Positions 17,719-27,479 of a stretch of DNA of 64,000 nt are shown here, piece after piece. A model generated the notes under the pieces. It had not been told where the DNA came from and did no database searches. It worked only from the letters and a program-made list of their open reading frames with translations. Numbering within the stretch: the stretch's first letter is position 1; the number at the start of each line of letters is the position of its first letter. This stretch comes from Myxococcales bacterium (lineage in GTDB: Bacteria; Myxococcota; Myxococcia; Myxococcales; JAJYLH01): contig JAJYLH010000004.1 of the NCBI GenBank assembly GCA_021787845.1, positions 62,001 through 126,000 of the forward strand, in the 5' to 3' direction. Made by a program: the position numbers and the translations under genes.

Positions 17719-18149
17719 GCGCGGGCGGTAGACCTCGACGGGAACGTCGGGCGGGTAACGGGGGCTGAGGGCGGCGTCATCCATCGCGGACACCAGTGCC
17801 GCGACGCGCGGCGGCGTTGAAAGTCGCCTGGTGGAGGCGGCGTCGGCCCGATGCAAAGGTGCGTCGGGGTGGATGGAGGTCGCGTCGGCCTTTCGCCATC
17901 AGGCGGAGCGCCACGATGGCCGGGCGCGTCCCGCGCGGCTGGCGACGCCGACCGCGGGAGTGGGTGGTCCTCGTCGGGGCGCGCGGAGCCAAGCGCCGTG
18001 TCGGCCCGCCGGCCACCGCCAGCCGCCGCGCGCCCTCCGACCGTGGAGCCTGCCTGAGGCTTGACAGGATGGCCGCCTCGTGCTTTGCTGCAAACGTCAT
18101 TTCCGAAGGGTGTGCGAACGGCCGGCGACGGCCGACATCGGGGAGCACG
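17719..18149. other. 431-bp divergent intergenic region
   Basis: Separates the response regulator (minus) from the giant lipoprotein (plus). Short open frames here are out of context and lack conserved sequence. The only recognisable signal is a candidate promoter at 18061-18089. No repeats of the families seen elsewhere were found. Confidence 0.6.
18061..18089 (+). promoter_or_regulatory. Candidate sigma-70-type promoter
   Basis: A perfect TTGACA at 18061-18066, a 17-bp spacer and TTTGCT at 18084-18089 as a weak -10. Transcription would start near 18096, giving a leader of about 55 bases before the giant lipoprotein start, which has GGGAG just upstream. TTGACA is rare outside coding sequence in this GC-rich window, but the -10 matches only three of six positions. 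Confidence 0.4.
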
Positions 18150-21100
18150 ATGAAGCATTCTCGACGATTCTCGTGGTCGCTCGCGATCGTCCTTCTCGCG
18201 GTGGGAGCGGTCTTTTCCCAACTCGGATGCAGCCCAGCTCCGGGTGTCGGCGCCGATGGCGGGCAATCGGATGGCGGCGTCTGCCAGCCGTCCACTTGCA
18301 AGACGCTCGGATTCGACTGCGGCACCGCCTCGAACGGGTGCGGCGGGACCCTGTCCTGCGGAAGCTGCTCCGGGACGGACACCTGCGGCGGTGCCGGGAA
18401 GCCCAACATCTGCGGCCCGGGCACCTGTACGCCCAAGACCTGTCACGACCTGGGATTCGACTGCGGCACGGCCTCGAACGGGTGCGGTGGGACCCTGAGC
18501 TGCGGAAGCTGCTCCGGGACGGACACCTGCGGCGGTGCCGGTCAGCCCAACGTCTGCGGCACGCCGTGCACCCCCAAGAGCTGCCACGACCTGGGGTTCG
18601 ACTGCGGCACCGCCTCGAACGGGTGCGGCGGGACCCTGTCCTGCGGAAGCTGCTCTGGGACGGACACCTGCGGCGGTGCTGGGCAGCCCAACGTCTGCGG
18701 CAGCGCATACACCTGGACGAGCATGCCGAGCGGGACGACCGACGACCTCCGCGGTATCTGGGGGAGTGGCCCGAACGACTTGTGGGCGGTGGGCGACAAG
18801 GACAACGGGTCGAGCGTCCCGGCCACGGTGAACGTCTTCCACTCCGATGGCATTCGTTGGTCCGAGGTCGCGGACAAGACCAACGACGGAGAGCTGTACG
18901 CCGTCTGGGGAAGCGGACCCGACGACGTGTGGGCGGTCGGCAACGCCATCGAGCGCTGGGACGGGACTACGTGGACGATGATCGACAGCGGCAACTTGGG
19001 TTACCCGAGCCTCAATGGAGTCTGGGGCAGCGGGCCGAACGACGTCTGGGCAGCGGGCGCGGACGACAACGGCCAGGGCGAGATCGCCCATTGGAACGGA
19101 AACGCCTGGTCGGTTTCCGCGACGAGCTCCGGTTGGAGCAACCTTGCCGCGGTTTGGGGAAGCGGGCCTGACGACGCGTACGCGGTCGGTAACGACACCT
19201 CGGGCGGAGCGCTCTTCTTGCGTTGGAATGGCACGAGTTGGTCTCCCGAGCCGGTGCCTACATCGCCTTTTCCGGGCTTGCCTGGAGACATTCCGGACGC
19301 TCTCTGGGGTTCGGGGCCGGACGACATCTGGGGGGTTGGAAGCGGTCTCGATCACTGGGACGGGAGCCGATGGGCGCATCGCGGCGGCCTCGTCGGCGGC
19401 TCGTTTCCGCTCTACGGCGTCTGGGGCAGCGGAGCGACGGACATCTGGGCCGTGGGGGACTCCGGGACGATCGGCCACTATGACGGGACGGCCTGGGTGA
19501 AAGCGACGAGCGGCACCACCGAAACGCTCTACGGCGTTTGGGGCACGGGGCCGGGACACGCCTGGGTGGTCGGCGCGGGTGGAACGATCCTCATGCTCGT
19601 CTCGTCGATCGACGAACCGCCGACGGTGGCTCTCACGACTCCGGCCAGTGGCGCGACGGTCTCGGGCACGGTCGAGCTATCCGCGACCGCGAGCGACGAC
19701 ATCGGGATCGCGAGCGTCCAGTTCACCGCCAGCGGTCAGACCGTGGCCACGGACGAGAGCGCTCCGTACCAGATGGGTTGGAACACCTGCACGGTGCCCG
19801 ATGGCACGGTGACGATCGCGGCGACGGCGACCGAGGCGGGCAAGGGCCAGACGGCGACGGACAGCCGCACGGTGACGGTGGACAACGCCGCTGTCGCCCC
19901 CTACCTCGCCGGCACGCCGGGCGATGGGAAGGCGACGCTCTCCTGGACCACCGAGTGCGGTGCCGCTTCCCAGGCGACCTTCCAGATCTATTGGGCGACC
20001 TCGCCCGGGGTCACGACCGCCAGCCAGGTCGTGAGCGCCGCGAGCAGTCCTTACGTCCAATCCAGCCTGACGAACGGGCAGACCTACTACTACCGGGTGG
20101 CGATGGTGAGCGGCTCGGGCGTGGGCGCGCTGTCCAACGAGGTAGCGGTCACGCCCGGGACTTTCGACGCGACCACCTGGTCTTCCAGCACCCAAGGTTC
20201 AGAAGACCTCCACGGCGTCTGGGGAGCGGGGCCGAGCGACATCTGGACGGTGGGGAACGCGGGCACCGTCCTCCACTATGACGGGCAAGCCTGGACTACC
20301 CAGGCGAGCAGCACTAGCGCCGACCTACGTGGGGTCTGGGGCAGCGGACCGGCCGATGTCTGGGCGGTGGGCCTCGTCGGTAGCACCTGCTCCTCGGGCC
20401 AGCAATGCCACGACATCACGGGCCAGGGTAATTACGAGTGCGTCGACCCGAGCACGAGCAATGGGGTCCCCGCGAACGCGCCGACCTGCACCCAGGCGCA
20501 GGGTTGGGCGTGCCCCAGCGGCGAGTCGTGTTTCGGCCCCAAGGGTGCGACCAGCGGCTTCTGTTTCGCGGCTTGCACCATCTCGGCCTCGGCGACCGTG
20601 TTGCACTGGGATGGGAGCGCCTGGTCCAGCGTGAGCGGCGGCACCCCGTCCGACCTGCATGCGGTCTGGGGTAGCGGCCCGAACGACGTCTGGGCGGTCG
20701 GTGGAACCTACGATGCGAACTTCAATGACCTGACGGGAACCATCGTCCACTGGGACGGCAGCACGTGGCAGAGCGTGGACAGCGGGACGAACAACGTGCT
20801 CAACGGGGTCTGGGGAACCGGTCCGAACGACGTCTGGGCGGTGGGCGATTCCGCGACCATCCTCCACTGGGATGGAACCAAGTGGTCCGGCTCGACCGGC
20901 GGGGACTTCCTGACTGGAGTGTGGGGAAGCGGCTCCAAGGACGTGTGGACGGTGGGCGCCGTCGGTCTGGCCATACATTGGGACGGAACCGCATGGTCGA
21001 AGGTGCCAAGCTGGACCAGCAACGAACTCCTTGGTGTTTGGGGAAGTGGCCCCAGCGATGTGTGGGCAGTGGGCGACAGCGGAACCCTCCTGCGCTGGGA

Positions 21101-24100
21101 CGGACAGCAATGGTCCCCCCAAGACAGCGCCACTCAGGCCCCGTTGTTCGGGGTCTGGGGTGCCGGGCTCGGTGACGTGTGGGCAGTGGGCGCGGGGGGA
21201 ACGATCATCCACAGCACGGTCGCGCCGGACGCGCCGCCGCAGGTCGCGATCACTGCGCCGACAGTGGGAACCGCGGTCTCGGGGACCGTCGAGATCACTG
21301 CGAACGCCAGCGATGACGTGGGCGTGACGAAGGTCGAGATCGGCGCTGGCGACCAGACCCTGGCGACCTTTGGCTCCGCGCCGTACGTCGTGCAGTGGGA
21401 TACCTGCAAGGTCGCGGACGGGCCGGTCACGCTCACGGCGACCGCGACCGACACCGTTGGGCAGACCGGCACGAATTCAGTCCAGGTCGTGGTTGACAAC
21501 TCGGCGCCGCCAGTTCTGACGGGCACGGCCGGCGAGGGGACCGCGACGCTGACGTGGACGACGGGCTCCTGCGGCACCCCGCCGAGCTCGTTCAATCTCT
21601 ACTGGTCGACCGCTACTGGCGTGACGACTTCGAGCACGCTCGTCGCAGGAGTGACGAACCCGTCTCTCCAAACTGGCCTCACCGACGGTCATGCCTACTA
21701 CTACCGGGTCGCCGCGGTCGTCAACGGAGTCGTGGGTCCGCTCTCGAACGAGGTGTCGGTCACGCCCCAGCCGCTGATGCGCCCGTCCTGGGTCTCGGTG
21801 GCGAGTGGAACGACATCGTGGCTCAATGGCGTTTGGGGTAGCGGACCGAGCGATCTTTGGGCGGTCGGCGGCGGCTACAGCCAGGGCGTTTTGACGGGAA
21901 CTATCCTCCATGGCGACGACAGCGGCTGGTCTCCGGCGACGATCCCGGCGACCACGGCGCAGCTCCACGGCGTTTGGGGAAGCGGGCCCAACGACGTGTG
22001 GGTCGTGGGCGCCGCGGGCGATGACTCGTCGGGCGTGATTCTCCACTGGAACGGGAGTGCCTGGTCTCAGGACACGAGTGAAACCGCCTCTGCCTTGTTC
22101 GGGATCTGGGGCAGCGGCGCGAACGATGTCTACGCGGTCGGCCGAGACGCCGGGGATCACGGGGTCATCCTCCACTGGAATGGCCAAGCCTGGTCGAGCG
22201 CAACCTTGCCTTCGGGCACGGTAGATCTGGCGAGCGTGTGGGGCAGCGGGCCGAACGATGTCTGGGCGGTCGGGCGCTCGGCGCTGCACTGGGACGGTGG
22301 CGCGTGGTCCGACGAGACCAGCAGCTTCGCCGGGGGACTGGGCGCGGGCGGATGCGCGGCAATCTGGGGAAGCCAGTCGGACGACGTCTATCTCGCGGAT
22401 TCCTCCTCGTTTCACTGGAATGGCAGCAAGTGGTCGATGATTCCGGCCTTGGACGCCAGCAATCCTTGGGGCCTGGCCGCGTGTGGCGTGTGGGGTAGTG
22501 GGACCTCCGACGTCTGGGTCGTCGGCGCCCAGGGCATGACCGCCCACTTGGACGGCGGGTACTTCTCCGCCGTGGCGAGCGGAACCACAAACAACCTGAA
22601 CGGCGTCTGGGGAAGCGGGCCGGGTAACGTCTGGGTGGTCGGTGACGAAGGGACCATCCTTCACAAAGTCACGGTTGCCGACCTGCCGCCGACGGTAACG
22701 ATCACGGCTCCCCCGTCGAGCGCCACGGTCTCTGGAGCGGTCACGCTCTCCGCGACCGCGAGCGATGATGTGAGGGTGGCGAGCGTTCGGTTCACCGCCG
22801 CGGGCTCTGGCGTCGCGACGCTGACGGACTCGCCCTACACGACAACCTGGGACACCTGCGGGCTCCCCGACGGTCCTGCGACCATCGTCGCCGAGGCTAC
22901 TGACGACGCCGGCCAGACCGCCACCGATTCGCGCACGGTGACCATCGCCAACGCGGCGGTGCCGCCGGTGTTGAGCGGCGGCGCGGGAGATGCGAAGGCG
23001 AGCTTGGAGTGGACGACCTGCGGGCCGAAACCGGACTCGTTCGACCTCTACTGGGCGAGCGCGCCGGGCGTGACGACTTCGAGCACCGTCGTCGCGAGCG
23101 CCACGAGCCCGTACACGATGACGGGACTCGCTGACGGTCAGTCCTATTACTTCCGGGTGGCGGCCGTGCGCGGCGGGGTGGTCGGCGTGCTGTCGAACGA
23201 GGTGGAAGTCACGCCTTCGAAGCCACTGTGCGGCGCCGGCGCGTGGTGCTGGTCGAACCCGCGGCCGGAAGGGAACAAATTACGGGCAATCGCGGGAAGC
23301 GCGGCAAACGATGTCTGGGCGGTCGGCGATGCGGGAACCATCGTGCACTGGAATGGGACGGCTTGGGCGAACGTCATCAGCGGAACCACGAACGACCTCT
23401 ACAGCGTCTCGGCCAGTAGTCCGAACAACGCTTGGGCGGTTGGTGCTGGGGGGACGATCGACCACTGGAACGGAATGACCTGGTCGGTCACCACGATCGA
23501 CACCTATGGATCCACGCTGGTTGGCGTCTGGAGTAGCGACTCGAACCACGTGTGGGCCATCGTTGGGCGCGGTGACCTCTACTTCTGGAATGGTCAGTCC
23601 TGGTCCGACCCGGACACCGTTAGCACCAGTGGCCTCAATTTCTTGAGCGGGACCAGCATCTGGGGAAGCGGCCCGAACGACATCTGGGCCGCGGACACGA
23701 ACGAGGGGTTCACCCACTTCGACGGCACGACTTGGTCCCGAATTGGTTCGAACAAGCTCGCGTATGCAGGCGGGAGCGGTCCCTCCGACGTCTGGACAGT
23801 TGGTTCCGGCGGCGCCGTCGCCCATTGGAACGGCACTGCCTGGTCCAGCTCGACCAGCGGGACCACCAACGATCTCGCTGGCATTTGGGCGAGCAGCACG
23901 AGCGACGCCTGGGCGGTCGGCGCAGGCGGCACGATGGTCCACTGGGACGGCAGCGCCTGGGCGGGCGCCGCGGGCGGAACGACGGCGGACCTGCTCGGCG
24001 TCTGGGGCAGCGGCTCTGGCGATGTCTGGGCGGTCGGCACCGCGGGAACCATCGTCCACTGGAACGGGACTTCGTGGACGGGCGCTTCCGGCGGCGCGAG

Positions 24101-27100
24101 CAACAATCTGAACGCGGTCTGGGGCAGCGGCTCCGGCGATGCGTGGGCGGTCGGCGACGCGGGCTCGATGCTGCATTGGAACGGGGACGCCTGGCTCGTG
24201 GTGCCGAGAATGACGTCAGCGAACCTCGAGGCCGTTTCCGGTTCCGGGCCGAGCGACGTCTGGGCGGTCGGGGGGACGAAAGACTCAGCGGGGAATGACA
24301 TCGGGGGAACCGCTCTGCACTGGGATGGTCATGCCTGGTCGAACGTGTCCACGGGCGCCTCGGGGGTCCTCAATGGAGTTTGGGACAGCGGTCTTGGCGA
24401 TGTCTGGGCGGTCGGTGACTATGGAACCGTTGTTCACTGGAACGGCGGTGTCTGGAGTCGGGTCGCTGCGCTCGGCGATCCTCTCTATGGAATCTGGGCG
24501 AGCGGTTCGAACGCCCTATGGGCCGTGGGCGGCGTTCCACAAGAGTGGGGGGAGAGTGGGTCATCCGACATCCTTCAGGGGAACGGCGCATTCTGGTCAT
24601 CGATGACGAGCCCGAGTTCGATGAGCCTGAAAGCGGTTCGTGGCGACGGGCCGGACGACGTGTGGGCCGTCGGCGGCTACGACTACAACGTTCCCACAGT
24701 CGGCGACCAAGAGGGCCAGGCGCTTCTCCATTGGAACGGTAGCGCGTGGTCGAGCGCTTCCACGGGAAGCTCGATGCCGTTGTACGGGGTCTGGAGCAGC
24801 GCGGCGGACGACGCCTGGGCGGTCGGTGGTTCGGGCACGATGCTCCACTACGACGGCCAGAGCTGGTCGGCGGTCTCGAGCGGCGCGACCGCGGACCTCC
24901 GCGGCATCTGGGGCTCCAGTTCGAAAGATGTGTGGGTGGTCGGCAAGAACGGGACCATCCTGCACTGGGATGGCAGCGGCTTTGCCCTGCCAGGACCGCA
25001 TGTCAAGCTGACATCGCCCACGGCCGGGTCTACGGTCTACGGTCAGAAGATCCAACTGTCGGCCGACACCAGCGCGGACACCGCGGACGGCTTGAGCATC
25101 GCCAAGGTCCAGTTCCAGGTCGGAGGCAGCACCGTCGCGACCATGACGACCGCCCCCTTCGTGACCACCTGGAACGGGTGCCAAACCAGTGATGGTCCGA
25201 TCACGGTGACAGTGACCGTCACCGACACCTTGGGCCGCACCGCGACGGACACTGCGCAGGTGACGCTGGCGAACAGTAACGCGCCGGCTATGCTTTCTGG
25301 CACTCCTGGAGACACGACGGCCACCCTGACTTGGACCGACGTCTGCGGCGGCCCGGTCGGCGATTTCACGGGCGACGTGTACTGGTCCACCAGTCCGGGC
25401 GTGACCACCTCCAGCTCGGTACTGTCGAACGTTTCCGATCCCTACATGCAATCGGGGCTCACGAACGGCCAGACGTACTACTACCGAGTCCAGTCCTTCA
25501 CCAACGGAACGCCTTTCGGACAAATGTCCAACGAGGTCGCGGTGACGCCGGAAGGCTGGTACGCCCCGTGGTCCACCGCGGTGACGGCGACCACCACCGG
25601 CGCGCCAGACGCCGAGGCGGTCTGGGGAAGCGGGCCGAACGACGTGTGGATCGGCGGCACCCGCGGCACCCTCCTGCATTGGGATGGCAGCGCGTGGACG
25701 AATGTACCCAGCGGCACGACCAACACCCTCCGCGCCATCTGGGGAAGCGGTCCCAGCGACGTGTGGGCGGTCGGAGACTCCGGAACCGCATTGCACTGGG
25801 ATGGCGCTGCCTGGTCGGCTGCGGCGGTCCCGACGGTCGCCGGAGCGGACGGCCCCTCGGACTTGAGCTCGGTCTGGGTGGACGGCCCGACCGACGCCTG
25901 GGCCGTGGGCATTGCCTCGCAGTACCCCTACGGCGTTCCGGCACTTCTGCACTGGGATGGACAATCTTGGACGAACCAGGCGCCCCCGGCAGGGCTGGCC
26001 GCTTTGTCCGAGGCATCCTTGAAGTCGATTTGGGGAAGCGGTCCGAACGACGTCTGGGTGGTCGCTACCTTCAGCGGCGGAAACGATTCGGACGACATCT
26101 TTCACTACGACGGGACCTCCTGGTCAACCGCGGCCTCGATTCCCGCGAACTACGGTCTGGTCAGCTTATGGGGGAGCGGAGCCGACGACGTCTGGGCGAC
26201 CGGAGATGGCATTACGCTCCACTGGGACGGCACTTCCTGGACGGCAGTAACCTTGCCCTCGCCGCTGACCTACGTGACCTTCGATGCGATTTCATGTAGC
26301 GGGGCGAGCGATGTGTGGATGGTCGGGCGGTCGACGGGTTACGGGAACGTCGCGCACTTCGACGGCAGTACCTGGTCGATGATCGCGAGTGGCTCGACCG
26401 CCAACCTCAACGCCGTCTGGGCGACTGGCCCCGCCGAGGCGTGGGCTGTCGGCGATTCGGGCACCATCGTCCATTGGAACGGCACTGCTTGGTCGACGAT
26501 CGCCTGGCCGATTCCCGCCTGGACGGCCGGCGGTCTCAACGCCGTCTGGGGCAGCGGACCTGGCGACGCCTGGGCGGTGGGCGACGGCGGCGGCATCGCA
26601 CATCTGAGCGGCACCACCTGGTCGCCCGTGATCAGTGGAACCACCCAGAAGCTACGCGGTGTCTGGGGCAACGACTCGGCCGACGTCTGGGCCGTCGGCG
26701 ACAACGGAACGATCCTTCGATGGGACGGCCAGGCATGGTCCGCCGTGACCGGTGGAACGACCAACTACCTCTATGGAATCTGGGGCAACGCGCCCACCGA
26801 CGTCTGGGCCGTGGGCGGCGATCCGGGCGCCAACGGCGCGAACTGGACGGGAACGATTCTGCACTTCGACGGTAACTCCTGGTCGGCGGCCAGCATCCCC
26901 GCCACCCCAGGGCATTTCAACGCCGCCTGGGGTAGCGGTGCGGACGATGTCTGGGCAGTGGGTAGCGGCGGAGCCGTCCTCCACTGGAACGGAAGCTCCT
27001 GGTCCAGCATCGAGAGTGGGACCACCAACGAGCTCTACGGCATCTGGGTGAGCGGCCCGAGCGATGTGTGGGTCGCGGCGAACACCTCCGCTCTCCACTG

Positions 27101-27383
27101 GGATGGCCAATCGTGGTCGCCAGCGACGATTCCCGCGGGCCTCTCCGGGATCAGGGCGGTCTGGGGCAGCGGCGCGAACGACGTTTGGACGATGAGCAAC
27201 AGCTTCGTCTTGCACTGGGATGGCCGCGCCTGGATCGAAGCCTCCTCGGTGGGCGCCAGCGTCATCGTCAACGGCATCTGGGGTAGCGGACCGAACGACG
27301 TCTGGGGCGTCGGCGTGGCCTACGGGGGCGATTACGGAAGCACCCCTTACGAGACGATTCTGCACTTCCCGCCCGGGCCGTGA
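18150..27383 (+). CDS. Giant multi-propeller predicted surface lipoprotein
   Basis: 3077 residues from ATG 18150, preceded by GGGAG. N-terminal signal with a possible lipid-anchor cysteine at C27 (FSQLGC, an imperfect lipobox). Three Cys-rich repeats (about 46-184; GFDCGTASNGCGG, SCGSCSGTDTCGG) follow. The rest is made of about 40-residue blades of the form GVWGSGPNDVWAVG...TILHWDG..W, grouped as 7 (188-486), 7 (674-1022), 7 (1211-1508), 14 (1694-2281) and 14 (2469-3077). Each gap holds one Ig-like plus one FN3-like domain (GQTYYYRVA, LSNEVAVTP). The second block has a Cys-rich insert between blade strands. Blocks begin with a lone W-strand and end with a half blade, as in velcro-closed propellers. 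No enzymatic motif; adhesion or ligand display is inferred. The open frame upstream to 17796 lacks a signal. Confidence 0.85.
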   Translation: MKHSRRFSWSLAIVLLAVGAVFSQLGCSPAPGVGADGGQSDGGVCQPSTCKTLGFDCGTASNGCGGTLSCGSCSGTDTCGGAGKPNICGPGTCTPKTCHDLGFDCGTASNGCGGTLSCGSCSGTDTCGGAGQPNVCGTPCTPKSCHDLGFDCGTASNGCGGTLSCGSCSGTDTCGGAGQPNVCGSAYTWTSMPSGTTDDLRGIWGSGPNDLWAVGDKDNGSSVPATVNVFHSDGIRWSEVADKTNDGELYAVWGSGPDDVWAVGNAIERWDGTTWTMIDSGNLGYPSLNGVWGSGPNDVWAAGADDNGQGEIAHWNGNAWSVSATSSGWSNLAAVWGSGPDDAYAVGNDTSGGALFLRWNGTSWSPEPVPTSPFPGLPGDIPDALWGSGPDDIWGVGSGLDHWDGSRWAHRGGLVGGSFPLYGVWGSGATDIWAVGDSGTIGHYDGTAWVKATSGTTETLYGVWGTGPGHAWVVGAGGTILMLVSSIDEPPTVALTTPASGATVSGTVELSATASDDIGIASVQFTASGQTVATDESAPYQMGWNTCTVPDGTVTIAATATEAGKGQTATDSRTVTVDNAAVAPYLAGTPGDGKATLSWTTECGAASQATFQIYWATSPGVTTASQVVSAASSPYVQSSLTNGQTYYYRVAMVSGSGVGALSNEVAVTPGTFDATTWSSSTQGSEDLHGVWGAGPSDIWTVGNAGTVLHYDGQAWTTQASSTSADLRGVWGSGPADVWAVGLVGSTCSSGQQCHDITGQGNYECVDPSTSNGVPANAPTCTQAQGWACPSGESCFGPKGATSGFCFAACTISASATVLHWDGSAWSSVSGGTPSDLHAVWGSGPNDVWAVGGTYDANFNDLTGTIVHWDGSTWQSVDSGTNNVLNGVWGTGPNDVWAVGDSATILHWDGTKWSGSTGGDFLTGVWGSGSKDVWTVGAVGLAIHWDGTAWSKVPSWTSNELLGVWGSGPSDVWAVGDSGTLLRWDGQQWSPQDSATQAPLFGVWGAGLGDVWAVGAGGTIIHSTVAPDAPPQVAITAPTVGTAVSGTVEITANASDDVGVTKVEIGAGDQTLATFGSAPYVVQWDTCKVADGPVTLTATATDTVGQTGTNSVQVVVDNSAPPVLTGTAGEGTATLTWTTGSCGTPPSSFNLYWSTATGVTTSSTLVAGVTNPSLQTGLTDGHAYYYRVAAVVNGVVGPLSNEVSVTPQPLMRPSWVSVASGTTSWLNGVWGSGPSDLWAVGGGYSQGVLTGTILHGDDSGWSPATIPATTAQLHGVWGSGPNDVWVVGAAGDDSSGVILHWNGSAWSQDTSETASALFGIWGSGANDVYAVGRDAGDHGVILHWNGQAWSSATLPSGTVDLASVWGSGPNDVWAVGRSALHWDGGAWSDETSSFAGGLGAGGCAAIWGSQSDDVYLADSSSFHWNGSKWSMIPALDASNPWGLAACGVWGSGTSDVWVVGAQGMTAHLDGGYFSAVASGTTNNLNGVWGSGPGNVWVVGDEGTILHKVTVADLPPTVTITAPPSSATVSGAVTLSATASDDVRVASVRFTAAGSGVATLTDSPYTTTWDTCGLPDGPATIVAEATDDAGQTATDSRTVTIANAAVPPVLSGGAGDAKASLEWTTCGPKPDSFDLYWASAPGVTTSSTVVASATSPYTMTGLADGQSYYFRVAAVRGGVVGVLSNEVEVTPSKPLCGAGAWCWSNPRPEGNKLRAIAGSAANDVWAVGDAGTIVHWNGTAWANVISGTTNDLYSVSASSPNNAWAVGAGGTIDHWNGMTWSVTTIDTYGSTLVGVWSSDSNHVWAIVGRGDLYFWNGQSWSDPDTVSTSGLNFLSGTSIWGSGPNDIWAADTNEGFTHFDGTTWSRIGSNKLAYAGGSGPSDVWTVGSGGAVAHWNGTAWSSSTSGTTNDLAGIWASSTSDAWAVGAGGTMVHWDGSAWAGAAGGTTADLLGVWGSGSGDVWAVGTAGTIVHWNGTSWTGASGGASNNLNAVWGSGSGDAWAVGDAGSMLHWNGDAWLVVPRMTSANLEAVSGSGPSDVWAVGGTKDSAGNDIGGTALHWDGHAWSNVSTGASGVLNGVWDSGLGDVWAVGDYGTVVHWNGGVWSRVAALGDPLYGIWASGSNALWAVGGVPQEWGESGSSDILQGNGAFWSSMTSPSSMSLKAVRGDGPDDVWAVGGYDYNVPTVGDQEGQALLHWNGSAWSSASTGSSMPLYGVWSSAADDAWAVGGSGTMLHYDGQSWSAVSSGATADLRGIWGSSSKDVWVVGKNGTILHWDGSGFALPGPHVKLTSPTAGSTVYGQKIQLSADTSADTADGLSIAKVQFQVGGSTVATMTTAPFVTTWNGCQTSDGPITVTVTVTDTLGRTATDTAQVTLANSNAPAMLSGTPGDTTATLTWTDVCGGPVGDFTGDVYWSTSPGVTTSSSVLSNVSDPYMQSGLTNGQTYYYRVQSFTNGTPFGQMSNEVAVTPEGWYAPWSTAVTATTTGAPDAEAVWGSGPNDVWIGGTRGTLLHWDGSAWTNVPSGTTNTLRAIWGSGPSDVWAVGDSGTALHWDGAAWSAAAVPTVAGADGPSDLSSVWVDGPTDAWAVGIASQYPYGVPALLHWDGQSWTNQAPPAGLAALSEASLKSIWGSGPNDVWVVATFSGGNDSDDIFHYDGTSWSTAASIPANYGLVSLWGSGADDVWATGDGITLHWDGTSWTAVTLPSPLTYVTFDAISCSGASDVWMVGRSTGYGNVAHFDGSTWSMIASGSTANLNAVWATGPAEAWAVGDSGTIVHWNGTAWSTIAWPIPAWTAGGLNAVWGSGPGDAWAVGDGGGIAHLSGTTWSPVISGTTQKLRGVWGNDSADVWAVGDNGTILRWDGQAWSAVTGGTTNYLYGIWGNAPTDVWAVGGDPGANGANWTGTILHFDGNSWSAASIPATPGHFNAAWGSGADDVWAVGSGGAVLHWNGSSWSSIESGTTNELYGIWVSGPSDVWVAANTSALHWDGQSWSPATIPAGLSGIRAVWGSGANDVWTMSNSFVLHWDGRAWIEASSVGASVIVNGIWGSGPNDVWGVGVAYGGDYGSTPYETILHFPPGP
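18286..18702 (+). repeat. Three tandem Cys-rich coding repeats
   Basis: Three near-identical copies of about 130-140 bp at roughly 18286-18418, 18430-18553 and 18571-18702, encoding C-P-K-x-C...LGFDCGTASNGCGGTLSC. The DNA identity between copies is high enough to suggest recent duplication or gene conversion. Similar Cys-rich units follow the signal peptide of many myxobacterial surface proteins. Confidence 0.8.
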
Positions 27384-27479
27384 CCTCGCTCCCCGCGGGA
27401 AGCGGCACCGGGCGGCCGGCAGGCGGCTCTCCCGGCGAGGTTCAGTCGACCAGGACCTCGCCAGGCCGCCGCCGGCGGG

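Noticed and set aside
17719-18149. Upstream extension of the giant lipoprotein to 17796
   Set aside because: It would place the signal peptide inside the protein; the ATG at 18150 has GGGAG and a signal directly after it.
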